This document shows positions 33,896 through 41,859 of a DNA stretch of 64,000 nucleotides, in pieces; position 1 is the first letter of the stretch, and each line of letters starts with the position of its first letter. This DNA is from Croceivirga sp. (GTDB lineage Bacteria > Bacteroidota > Bacteroidia > Flavobacteriales > Flavobacteriaceae), in contig JANQQQ010000004.1 in the NCBI GenBank assembly GCA_028284935.1, positions 1 to 64,000 on the forward strand, in the 5' to 3' direction. The position numbers and the translations under genes were made by a program. The notes below the pieces were generated by a model. That model ran no database searches. It had not been told where the DNA came from and was given only the letters and a program-made list of their open reading frames with translations.

Positions 33896-34534
33896 ATGAT
33901 GAAAAATGTACTCCTCTTTCTCTTTCTTTCAAACGTTACTTTTGGACAAGAAAATACCACAATCACTTTTTTCAAAGATAAATATGCACAAAATGAAGTA
34001 CCTAATGGTCCTTACATGTTGGAAACTAAAGTGCTCAACGATTCCATAACTTCCAAGGTCTTTTCCAATGTAAAAAAGGGGCGAAAATTATGGTCAAAAT
34101 CCTTTTTAAGAGACCAACCCTATGGAACTTGGAACCGATATGATAAAAAAGGGAATATTGAATCCACCATGGACTACAATTTTATCCTGACCTATGGAAA
34201 GTATGTTCCCGAAGGAGCAATTGATAAAAGTGGAAGGCCTATTGATACTTTTACGCCTTCAAACTTGGAAAAAATTCAAACCCATTTAAGAAAAAACTTT
34301 AGATATCCTGAAATTGCGCAAGAAAATGGAACTCAAGGTCGCGTCGAGATTCAATTTACAATAAACAAATTGGGACAGGTTGGGAATATCAGTATTCTCG
34401 ATGGACAAGATCTACATTTAGATACCGAGTGCTTTCGATTAATAAATAGCCTACCAGAATTAGAACCATTGTTGGAGAACGGAGAAAAAGTTTCATCCTA
34501 TCATACTTATGCTATTTCATTCAAACTTTTGTAA
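33896..34534 (+). CDS. Secreted TonB C-terminal domain protein
   Basis: This 212-residue protein has a signal peptide (NVTFGQ) and an N-terminal MORN-like stretch (GTWNRYDKKGNIESTMDYN). A C-terminal TonB-like domain follows: LRKNFRYPEIAQENGTQGRVEIQFTINKLGQVGNISILDG. The domain fold is that of TonB energy transducers, but there is no membrane anchor, so it is likely a free periplasmic variant, which is common in Flavobacteriaceae. It is the sole gene of cassette 34. Confidence 0.75.
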   Translation: MMKNVLLFLFLSNVTFGQENTTITFFKDKYAQNEVPNGPYMLETKVLNDSITSKVFSNVKKGRKLWSKSFLRDQPYGTWNRYDKKGNIESTMDYNFILTYGKYVPEGAIDKSGRPIDTFTPSNLEKIQTHLRKNFRYPEIAQENGTQGRVEIQFTINKLGQVGNISILDGQDLHLDTECFRLINSLPELEPLLENGEKVSSYHTYAISFKLL

Positions 34535-34540
34535 AAAATA

Positions 34541-34680
34541 CAGTGAGCAAAGGCCATAATTTATGGCTCCTTGTTGGTTAAGACAAAGAACAATTCTTAC
34601 TTTTATTACGGCCCAATGTTACGGTTCGCATTCTCTGAATTTCTCCCCACCATAAAGCATAACCGAGACTGTTGGTGGTC
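34541..34680 (+). repeat. attC-like site s34
   Basis: The left arm CAGTGAGCAAAGGCCATAATT has a decayed AAC core. The right arm is AAGCATAACCGAGACT. It is subfamily I (GGTTAAGACAAAGAACAATTC). R' GTTGGTGGTC begins at 34671. Confidence 0.7.
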
Positions 34681-34761
34681 ATTGAAGGAAGAATCTACGA
34701 ATTCGGTAGACCGCTAGGGTTTCCTTCGGAAGGAACAAAATCTTCTTTTAGAAATCATTGT

Positions 34762-35802
34762 ATGTTTAAAAACTTAAAAATAGTAGAACTGGCAAGCGTT
34801 TTGGCTGGTCCTTTAACAGGGTCTTTCTTTGCGGAGTTAGGTGCTAAGGTTATTAAAATAGAAAACAAACTTACCAACGGAGATGTTACAAGAACATGGA
34901 AACTCCCAACTGAATCCAAAGAAAGAGCAATCTCTGCCTATTATAGTGCTGCAAATTTCTTGAAGGAAAGCCTATTGCTCAATGTTACGGATATCCTGGA
35001 CTATGAGATTTTAATTGGTCATATAAAGGATGCCGATATTGTTATAACCAACTACAAACCCAGTACTGCCAAAAAACTTAAGCTGGGCTATGCTGATTTG
35101 AAACAATACAATCCATCCCTCATTTATGCAGAACTTACAGGGTTTGGTGATGACGAATCAAGACCGGCATTTGATGTGGTATTGCAGGCTGAAACCGGGT
35201 TCATGTTTATGAATGGCGAACCAAATGGAAACCCTGTAAAGATGCCCGTTGCTTTAATTGATGTACTTGCTGCCCACCACTTAAAAGAAGCTATTCTTTG
35301 TGCCATTATTAATAAGCTAAATACCGGTAAGGGAAAACATATTAAAGTTTCACTTTACGAGAGTGCTTTGGCGTCTTTGGCAAATCAAGCCACCAATTGG
35401 TTAATGGAAGGGCATATTCCACTACCTATGGGAACACAGCATCCTAACATTGCACCCTATGGAGATATGTATCGTACAAAAGATGGTAAATTACTTGTTT
35501 TGGCCATTGGTTCCGATAAACAATTTGAAAACTTATGTATTCTTTTAGGAATAGAATTTAACGGGTTTGGAACAAATGCCCAACGGGTATCCAAAAGAGA
35601 AACTTTAAACCATGGAATAAGTGAATGTATCATCCAAAAAACATCAAGGTACTGGGTTTCCAATCTTGAACCAAGAAACATTCCTTATGGCATTGTAAAA
35701 AATATGCAAGAAGTTTTTAAGGATAAAAAAGCAAAAAAAATGTTGCTTCACGAAGTTATTGAAGGTACGGAAACCGTTAGAGTGAAAACAGCACTTGTTT
35801 AG
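34762..35802 (+). CDS. CaiB/BaiF family III CoA-transferase
   Basis: This 346-residue protein starts at ATG 34762; the track begins at TTG 34672 in the R' core. It has typical family III CoA-transferase sequence: LKIVELASVLAGPLTGSFFAELGAKVIKIE, DADIVITNYKPSTAKKL, LIYAELTGFG, then MPVALIDVLAAHHLKEAI, which carries the likely catalytic Asp. It moves CoA between carboxylic acids. It is shorter than many relatives (about 380-400), mostly at the C-terminus. The presence of a metabolic enzyme of this kind in cassette 35 is unusual. Confidence 0.85.
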   Translation: MFKNLKIVELASVLAGPLTGSFFAELGAKVIKIENKLTNGDVTRTWKLPTESKERAISAYYSAANFLKESLLLNVTDILDYEILIGHIKDADIVITNYKPSTAKKLKLGYADLKQYNPSLIYAELTGFGDDESRPAFDVVLQAETGFMFMNGEPNGNPVKMPVALIDVLAAHHLKEAILCAIINKLNTGKGKHIKVSLYESALASLANQATNWLMEGHIPLPMGTQHPNIAPYGDMYRTKDGKLLVLAIGSDKQFENLCILLGIEFNGFGTNAQRVSKRETLNHGISECIIQKTSRYWVSNLEPRNIPYGIVKNMQEVFKDKKAKKMLLHEVIEGTETVRVKTALV

Positions 35803-35818
35803 CCGTTGATGAATAAAG

Positions 35819-35893
35819 GCAACCCAACAACAAAGCCTATAAATTCATAGGAGTCAAATACTGCCATAAATCATAGACGAACCGTTGTAAGCC
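35819..35893 (+). repeat. Short attC-like site s35
   Basis: R'' GCAACCCAAC partly matches its own start GTTGGTGGTC (34671). The left L box is AAAGCCTATAAATTC and the right is AATCATAGACGAACC. R' GTTGTAAGCC begins at 35884, the same ten bases as the start of cassette 22. Confidence 0.78.
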
Positions 35894-35922
35894 ATTGGTG
35901 CAAAAGGAAAAAAAGTATTGAA

Positions 35923-36363
35923 ATGGAAAGTATTAGTCATAGAAAAGCAACAGTTAATGATAAAACAATTGTAGTCGACTTTGATTATCGGCTTGACAAG
36001 GATGAACATGTCAGACTAAGCAGGGAAGAAAAAATCACCAAAGCAATAGTGGATGACGAATGCTTTATAATTTTGCAGAACGACAGAGAAATTGGATTTG
36101 TAATTTTCGATTACCGTTTCTTTGACCAAGGGTGGATAGAGCTCCTTATCATAGATGAAGAATACAGGGGAAAAGGGATCGGTGGAAAAACACTTGAATT
36201 CATATGTGAGCAATGTAGGACGAATAAGGTATTCACTTCTACAAATAGCTCAAATACCCAAATGCAAAGAGCCCTTACCAAAGCTGGATTCTCATTTTCA
36301 GGTAAACTAAATGGATTGGATGATGGGGACCCTGAACTCTTTTATTACAGGGAATTAACCTAG
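35923..36363 (+). CDS. GNAT N-acetyltransferase
   Basis: This 146-residue GNAT protein contains DREIGFVIFDYRFFDQGWIELLIIDEEYRGKGIGGKTLEFI (about 52-90), with a clear R-G-x-G-x-G acetyl-CoA loop, and a late ALTKAGFSFSGK motif B. The acceptor is unknown. It is the first of two different GNAT genes in cassette 36, 22 nt apart with no site between them. Confidence 0.82.
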   Translation: MESISHRKATVNDKTIVVDFDYRLDKDEHVRLSREEKITKAIVDDECFIILQNDREIGFVIFDYRFFDQGWIELLIIDEEYRGKGIGGKTLEFICEQCRTNKVFTSTNSSNTQMQRALTKAGFSFSGKLNGLDDGDPELFYYRELT

Positions 36364-36385
36364 AAGCCCCTGTATTGAAAAGTAA

Positions 36386-36868
36386 ATGACGATAAGAAAA
36401 CTAAATAAAACCGAATTAAGCTTTTTGACTGACATGCTATACGAAGCGATTTTTGTTCCAGAAGGACATGACCCTTTGCCAAGAAAAATCATTAAAGACA
36501 AATCCTTATCCAAGTACATTGAAAAATGGGGAAAGGACAAATTTGATATTGCATTGGTTATGGAATCCAATAATCAACTTGTTGGTGCAATTTGGGGACG
36601 ATTACTGACGGACGAGAACAAAGGATTTGGGTATGTGGACAATAGAACACCTGAATTGAGCATGGCAGTCAAACCCGAATACCGAAACCACGGAATCGGA
36701 ACAAAACTGATGAATAAAATCGCGTCGGAATATCAGAAAATCGGTGTTGAATGCCTGTCACTGAGTGTTGACAAAGCGAACCACGCTTCAAATTTGTATA
36801 AACGAATTGGATACGAAATTGTTGAAGAGACAGAAACTGCTTGGACAATGAAAAAAAGAATAAAATAA
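36386..36868 (+). CDS. GNAT N-acetyltransferase
   Basis: This 160-residue GNAT protein contains NNQLVGAIWGRLL, ELSMAVKPEYRNHGIGTKLMNKIA (motif A, about 93-115) and LSLSVDKANHASNLYKRIGYEIV (motif B), as in small-molecule acetyltransferases. It is the second gene of the last recognisable cassette. It shares little with its upstream GNAT neighbour, so the pair is not a recent duplication. Confidence 0.82.
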   Translation: MTIRKLNKTELSFLTDMLYEAIFVPEGHDPLPRKIIKDKSLSKYIEKWGKDKFDIALVMESNNQLVGAIWGRLLTDENKGFGYVDNRTPELSMAVKPEYRNHGIGTKLMNKIASEYQKIGVECLSLSVDKANHASNLYKRIGYEIVEETETAWTMKKRIK

Positions 36869-36869
36869 C

Positions 36870-36904
36870 GTTTTACAACAATGGCCATAAGCAATTGTTG
36901 TATG
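36870..36904 (+). repeat. Terminal minimal attC-like site s36
   Basis: R'' GTTTTACAAC matches its own start GTTGTAAGCC (35884) at 8 of 10 positions. It is followed by AATGGCCATAAGC and then ATTGTTGTATGC. ACAACAAT and ATTGTTGT form a perfect 8-bp inverted repeat around a 12-nt loop. No further attC-like sites follow, so this marks the distal array end. Confidence 0.65.
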
Positions 36905-36928
36905 CTATTAGAGAAGATACAAAACAGG

Positions 36929-37906
36929 ATGAAACAAGCACTGATCCTAGTATTGATTTTAACCACATGTAGCCTTTCTGCACAAAAAATTGATTATTCC
37001 TTTCCTGAAGGCTATGAAAATGAAATATCCCGAAAGGACTACAAGTACTTAGTCGATGAATCGGTCAAAGCAATTTCCAAAAACTATAGAATAGCTTCAA
37101 TACATGAAGGTGTCGTGGAATTGGAGGAAGGGCAGGACTATGCTGCGGTGAACCTCCACAATTTGATTCTAAGATGCGCTCAAATTAGTAAACAGGATTG
37201 GAGCGAATTGATAGTTTCCCATTTTAACAGCATGTATGAATCCATTGAGGCCCGAAAACAACTTGACCCAAGGAAATTTGAAACCCTGGTCGATTATTTC
37301 AGTATTAGAATTTATCAAGAAAGCTATGTCAATCAAAACGGCGGAACGGATAATCTTGTCACCAAAAAACATCTGGACGGAACGGTTTCACTCTTAATGC
37401 TTGATTTACCATCAACCTTCATGCCCATTCAAAAAAACATGTTTGATTTATGGGGTAAAACCGTGGATGAAGTATTCGAAATTGCCCAAAAAAACGTCAA
37501 TAAACAGGAATTTACCAAAGCCACCGAATCCATTGACGTAAAGGACCAAAAAATTGAGATCTATTTTATGGAAAATGAAGATTATGGAGCAAGTCTTGCC
37601 CTTGACCTAAAAAACAACGCCCCGGAATTTGTTGGGGAATGGGGTTCGGTGGTTGCTATTCCAAACAAAGGAATTGTGAACATTTGTAAAGTTTCAAAAG
37701 ACAACCCCGTTGATTTCATTTTGTTTATCGAAAGGTTTAAACCCGTTGTTGAACAATTCCACAATCAACATCCCCAGCCCATTTCTACAGATTTCTATTG
37801 GTATTACAATGGGCAGTTCACTAAAATCAATGTTTTTGACCATAATGGAGAACTAAATGTGATTTCCCCATTGCGATTGACTGAATTAATGTCCAAAAAA
37901 AATTAA
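36929..37906 (+). CDS. Secreted protein, unrecognised
   Basis: This 325-residue protein starts at ATG 36929; the track ORF begins in the terminal site. It has a signal peptide (TTCSLSAQ). The body has YAAVNLHNLILRCAQIS, FDLWGKTVDEVFEIAQKNV and EFVGEWGSVVAIPNKGIVNICKV, a layout that recalls DUF1444-type proteins, though this is uncertain. It lies just past the last site. The sequence after its stop (GAACAACATTGC) could be a last decayed R'', so cassette membership is unresolved. Confidence 0.6.
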   Translation: MKQALILVLILTTCSLSAQKIDYSFPEGYENEISRKDYKYLVDESVKAISKNYRIASIHEGVVELEEGQDYAAVNLHNLILRCAQISKQDWSELIVSHFNSMYESIEARKQLDPRKFETLVDYFSIRIYQESYVNQNGGTDNLVTKKHLDGTVSLLMLDLPSTFMPIQKNMFDLWGKTVDEVFEIAQKNVNKQEFTKATESIDVKDQKIEIYFMENEDYGASLALDLKNNAPEFVGEWGSVVAIPNKGIVNICKVSKDNPVDFILFIERFKPVVEQFHNQHPQPISTDFYWYYNGQFTKINVFDHNGELNVISPLRLTELMSKKN

Positions 37907-37927
37907 GAACGAACAACATTGCTACAT

Positions 37928-39391
37928 ATGCGTGCAAACATCAAGAAAAACCATTGGCAGTTGGAAAATACCTACGCCAATTTACCAGCCCTTTTTTTTA
38001 GTCTTCAACATCCCGTGCCGGTGACCAAGCCAAAAATGGTTTGTTTTAACCCAGCGTTGGCCAATGAATTGGGGCTCGAATTCTTATATGGTAAGAAGGA
38101 AAATATAGCCGATTATCTATCCGGAAACAAGATGCCCAATGGCGCCCGGCCTTTGGCGCAAGCCTATGCAGGGCACCAGTTTGGTCATTTTACCATGTTG
38201 GGAGATGGTAGGGCCATTCTATTGGGTGAACAGGTAACGCCTAACGGCAAAAGACTCGATATTCAATTAAAGGGATCGGGGCAAACCCCATACTCCAGAC
38301 GAGGGGACGGTAGGGCCACCTTATATTCCATGCTGCGGGAATACCTCATTAGTGAGTCCATGCATCATTTGGGCATACCTACGAGCCGAAGCTTGGCCGT
38401 AGTTTCGACCGGAGAGCAGGTTTTTCGTGAAACCATACATAACGGAGCCGTGCTTACCCGCGTTGCAAAGAGCCACATACGTGTTGGCACCTTTGAATAC
38501 GCACGTAATTTTGGTACCAAGGAAGATTTGCGAGCGCTTATCACCTATGCTTTAAAACGGCACTATCCCGAAAAAAAGGATGCAGACCATCCCGCTCTTG
38601 AATTGTTAAAAATGGTTATGTATGAACAGATTGACCTAGTTGTTCAATGGATGCGGGTAGGGTTCATCCATGGGGTCATGAACACTGACAACATGAGTAT
38701 AGCCGGTGAGACCATTGACTATGGTCCATGTGCTTTTATGAATGCCTACCATCGTAGGACCGTTTTTAGCTCCATAGACACCAATGGCCGCTACGCCTTT
38801 GATAACCAACCCCTTGTTACGCAGTGGAACCTTACGGCCTTGGCCCAGGCCCTTTTGCCCTTGATTTCAGAAAACCAAGAAAAGGCCATAGGCCTGGCTC
38901 AGGAAGTCATAGATGGATTTCAGCATACCTTTACCGAAAGATGGTATGCCATGATGTTTGGTAAACTCGGTATTTTACATCCTCACGAGGAGGATAAAAA
39001 CCTGGTGGATGAATTGCTCTCCTTAATGGAAGCCCATAATGCTGATTATACCCAAGTATTTTTGGCTTTACAACAGGAGAAGGAATTGTATGGATCACTC
39101 TTCAGGTCGGAGGAATTTAAAGGTTGGATACAACAGTGGAAAAAAAGGCACCTACAGAAAGGGCATAAAGAGTCGAGTTTGGAACTTATGAATACACTCA
39201 ACCCTAAGGTTATCCCTCGTAACCATTGGGTAGAAAATGCCCTGGAAGCCGCAGTTAAAGGAAATATGGCACCTTTTGATGAATTGCTGGTCCTGCTTTC
39301 AAAACCCTATGACAATCTTCCTGATGAACTACAATTTCAACAAATACCTGAAGGTTTTGATGCTCAGTACCAGACCTTTTGCGGCACCTAA
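37928..39391 (+). CDS. selO: SelO-type protein adenylyltransferase (YdiU family)
   Basis: This 487-residue protein starts at ATG 37928; the track begins three codons earlier at TTG. Family hallmarks are ARPLAQAYAGHQFGHFTMLGDGRAILLGE, DIQLKGSGQTPYSRRGDGRA, RVAKSHIRVGTFEY and VGFIHGVMNTDNMSI. The C-terminal FCGT carries a Cys where selenoprotein O has selenocysteine. SelO transfers AMP to Ser/Thr/Tyr of target proteins using a pseudokinase fold and is linked to redox stress. It is the first clearly conserved chromosomal gene after the array. Confidence 0.92.
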   Translation: MRANIKKNHWQLENTYANLPALFFSLQHPVPVTKPKMVCFNPALANELGLEFLYGKKENIADYLSGNKMPNGARPLAQAYAGHQFGHFTMLGDGRAILLGEQVTPNGKRLDIQLKGSGQTPYSRRGDGRATLYSMLREYLISESMHHLGIPTSRSLAVVSTGEQVFRETIHNGAVLTRVAKSHIRVGTFEYARNFGTKEDLRALITYALKRHYPEKKDADHPALELLKMVMYEQIDLVVQWMRVGFIHGVMNTDNMSIAGETIDYGPCAFMNAYHRRTVFSSIDTNGRYAFDNQPLVTQWNLTALAQALLPLISENQEKAIGLAQEVIDGFQHTFTERWYAMMFGKLGILHPHEEDKNLVDELLSLMEAHNADYTQVFLALQQEKELYGSLFRSEEFKGWIQQWKKRHLQKGHKESSLELMNTLNPKVIPRNHWVENALEAAVKGNMAPFDELLVLLSKPYDNLPDELQFQQIPEGFDAQYQTFCGT

Positions 39392-39615
39392 ATAAAATAT
39401 TAAGAACAGTAACCCTAAAAACCGAATGCCAAGAAGATGAAAGGTAACTGGAAAATTGAACGCCCTAGCTATAAATAATCATTAAATCAGCTAGATTTTT
39501 GATGGACAATTTCCTCCCCTTTTGTACCTTCCACCTACATCTTTCGGATGCTCGCTGGGAGCATTGAAAAATATTGTGGGGACCATGGGGTCCATCTAGA
39601 AAACGTAGTGAAAAA
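39392..39615 (+). other. Intergenic region, selO to SnoaL-like gene
   Basis: This stretch of 224 nt shows no credible ORF and no attC-like arm. A weak inverted repeat (CTAGCT .. AGCTAG, about 39465-39495) may act as the selO terminator, but there is no clear T-run. Confidence 0.3.
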
Positions 39616-39975
39616 ATGAAACCAAAAGAAGTAATTAAAGAATGGGTCAAGACCTTTAATGAGGGAAATGCCCAAAAGATTTCGGAATTTTATCATGATG
39701 ACGCAATTAATCATCAAGTGACTAATCCACCTGTTGTTGGAAAAGCTGCCATCCGAGAAATGTTTGAGCGTGAATTTAAGGAAGCAGATATGACCTGTAT
39801 CATCGAGAATATTTTTGAGGATAAGGAATGGGGAATCTTGGAATGGAAAGATCCCTTGGGACTGCGGGGTTGTGGATTTTTTCAAATGGAGCACGGGAAA
39901 ATTAAATTTCAAAGGGGGTACTGGGACAAACTATCTTTTTTAAGACAGCATAAATTACCTATCACGACGGAGTAA
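39616..39975 (+). CDS. SnoaL-like (NTF2-fold) protein
   Basis: This 119-residue protein starts at ATG 39616; the track ORF begins 14 codons earlier. The start KPKEVIKEWVKTFNEGNAQKISEFYHDDAINHQV and the ending FFQMEHGKIKFQRGYWDKLSFL are typical of SnoaL-like polyketide-cyclase/isomerase-fold proteins. The exact activity is unknown. It has the same fold as the broken cassette gene at 11490 but is not a close relative. Confidence 0.82.
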   Translation: MKPKEVIKEWVKTFNEGNAQKISEFYHDDAINHQVTNPPVVGKAAIREMFEREFKEADMTCIIENIFEDKEWGILEWKDPLGLRGCGFFQMEHGKIKFQRGYWDKLSFLRQHKLPITTE

Positions 39976-40151
39976 ATGGTAAGCAACCCAAACAAGCTAA
40001 AGTTTGGTGTTATTTGATGACTTCCGAAGTAATAAAATAGGCACATAGGATTGGTTTCCACCATGGGACTGTTCCGTTAAATGATTCCAGACCCAAATTG
40101 CGGTGAGGCCAGTTGACGTAATTAGAGTATTAATCTGTTAGGACATAAACA

Positions 40152-41600
40152 CTGAGACTTAGTTTTTACATCATTATCATTTCCTCTTTTTTAAGTTGTT
40201 CGGAAACGAAAACGCATCAAAATATTCCTGCAAGCCATCTTCAAAACACTTTTTTAAAAGATGTCAACACAACCCATCCAGAAATCCAGGGAGTTTGGAA
40301 GTCCATTGGCAATGGATATTATCTGGAAGTTCAAAAGGATAGTATTTTATTGCATAGTTATACCAATAACAGCTGCTATAAAGAAAAGAACGACTATTTG
40401 GAGGGTCTATTGAATTCTCAAAGCCAGTTTATCCTCCGGGAAGATACGCTTGGAATTTACCTTACCGATTTTGGCGACAAAACCCAAATCCTACAAACAA
40501 AAAAAGACTTTATCAGAGTTCATGGACTTCCCGAAAACTGTGTCGGATTTTCTGAGATGACAAAACTAAGCCCTAGGGAACTCTTTAAACTATATATGGA
40601 TACCATGCAGGAAAACTATGCCTTCAGAGATGTCCGAAATCTTAATTGGAAGGTGTTATTTGAGCAGTATAAGGATAGTATATCAACCCATGGGGAAGCA
40701 CTTTTCAAGACCATGGGTAAAATCGCGACATTGACAAAGGACCAACATACAAAGGTCATTTCAAAGACTGGGGAAGCTTTGCAATATCGTGTTACACCGT
40801 CGGCAGAAATTGTAAGGGAAGCCTTTGGGGAGCAATCAGAAATAGAAGACCGCAACACCTTTTTTAATACATTCTTTGCAACAAATTACAGGAATATATC
40901 GGACAGCTTATTACAGGGAAAAGGGCAAAAAGTAGCCAATGATAAAATAGAATGGGGACCTTTAAATCAAAACATTGGCTATATCAATATTTTTTCGTTT
41001 GCGGGTTATCTTGATAAAGAATTTACCAGAAAGCAACAGATTGATAGCCTTAATGTAATCATGCAGGATATTATTGCAACCTTTGAGTATAAAGATGTTA
41101 TCATTATTGACATCAGTTTTAATTTTGGTGGATATGATGCCACTGCCCTTACCATAGCGAGTTATTTTACTGATGTTCCGGTCTTGTCACATACCTCCCA
41201 AGTTTTCCATAGCGGTTCTTTTTATGATGAGGATGAGGTAATGGTCCATCCTGCTGAATCAAAAACCTTTACAAAGCCGGTTTATGTACTTATGACGGAT
41301 ATCAGCAGAAGTGCTGCAGAGGGTTTTGTCATGATGATGGGAGCATTGCCCAATGTCCAACTTGTTGGAACAAATACCTTGGGAACACTATCCGGTATGC
41401 TGGGAAAGTCGATAGGTGATTTTTATACCACCTATTCCAATCAAAAATTGGTTGATCCACATGGCCGTTCTTTTGAGGCTTCGGGTGTTCCACCTGATAT
41501 TAAGTTAAGTGTCTTTAAGAAAGAAGCTATATTTCAAAGCCATAAAAATACAGTGAATCATATGATAAAAATGATTGAGGAAAGTAAAAATGGCCGTTGA
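40152..41600 (+). CDS. S41-family peptidase lipoprotein, apparent CTG start
   Basis: The track ORF starts at TTG 40350, but the frame is open back to 40149. From CTG 40152 it reads LRLSFYIIIISSFLSCSETK, a full lipoprotein signal with lipobox FLSC. Then follow PEIQGVWKSIGNGYYLEVQ and the S41 domain. The proposed product is 482 residues. Catalytic Ser lies in ISRSAAEGFVMMM, with NIGYINIFSFAG upstream and a late GVPPDI motif. C-terminal-processing-type peptidases of this clade act in the periplasm. The CTG may be a true start or a mutated ATG. Confidence 0.75.
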   Translation: MRLSFYIIIISSFLSCSETKTHQNIPASHLQNTFLKDVNTTHPEIQGVWKSIGNGYYLEVQKDSILLHSYTNNSCYKEKNDYLEGLLNSQSQFILREDTLGIYLTDFGDKTQILQTKKDFIRVHGLPENCVGFSEMTKLSPRELFKLYMDTMQENYAFRDVRNLNWKVLFEQYKDSISTHGEALFKTMGKIATLTKDQHTKVISKTGEALQYRVTPSAEIVREAFGEQSEIEDRNTFFNTFFATNYRNISDSLLQGKGQKVANDKIEWGPLNQNIGYINIFSFAGYLDKEFTRKQQIDSLNVIMQDIIATFEYKDVIIIDISFNFGGYDATALTIASYFTDVPVLSHTSQVFHSGSFYDEDEVMVHPAESKTFTKPVYVLMTDISRSAAEGFVMMMGALPNVQLVGTNTLGTLSGMLGKSIGDFYTTYSNQKLVDPHGRSFEASGVPPDIKLSVFKKEAIFQSHKNTVNHMIKMIEESKNGR

Positions 41601-41859
41601 CGGGAACCATATTTATAGCTAATCACCCAAACACGCTCCTATCAACGGTGAAAACCAACACCCCCAGTTTCATCGTAATTTTCTTTCTAAAATACCCGAA
41701 GTATAAATGCCACTCAATTGCACTTCGAATTATTAAAGATTAATTTTGAAGCACTGTTATTCTTGTGAAGAATAGATCCTATGGGAGACCCAATACCACA
41801 ATGACCATCATGGCGATTTTTAATTTTAATGCCGTTTCATCGCAATAAAGTATTTGTTA
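41601..41859 (+). other. Intergenic region, nothing recognised
   Basis: This stretch of 259 nt has no ORF, no attC-like arm and no clear terminator. A promoter for the GTPase gene is expected near its right end, but no convincing TAnnTTTG element was identified. Confidence 0.3.

Noticed and set aside
1-36904. CRISPR array
   Set aside because: The repeats are 70-175 bp, variable in loop, and separated by genes of 0.3-3 kb rather than by uniform short spacers. No cas genes are seen.
1-36904. Insertion sequences or transposases in the array
   Set aside because: No transposase-like ORF or flanking target duplication was recognised on either strand.
41601-41859. A further cassette boundary after the S41 peptidase gene
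   Set aside because: No R''-L'' or L'-R' arm and no GTT core with complementary partner was found, so the region was left as plain intergenic DNA.
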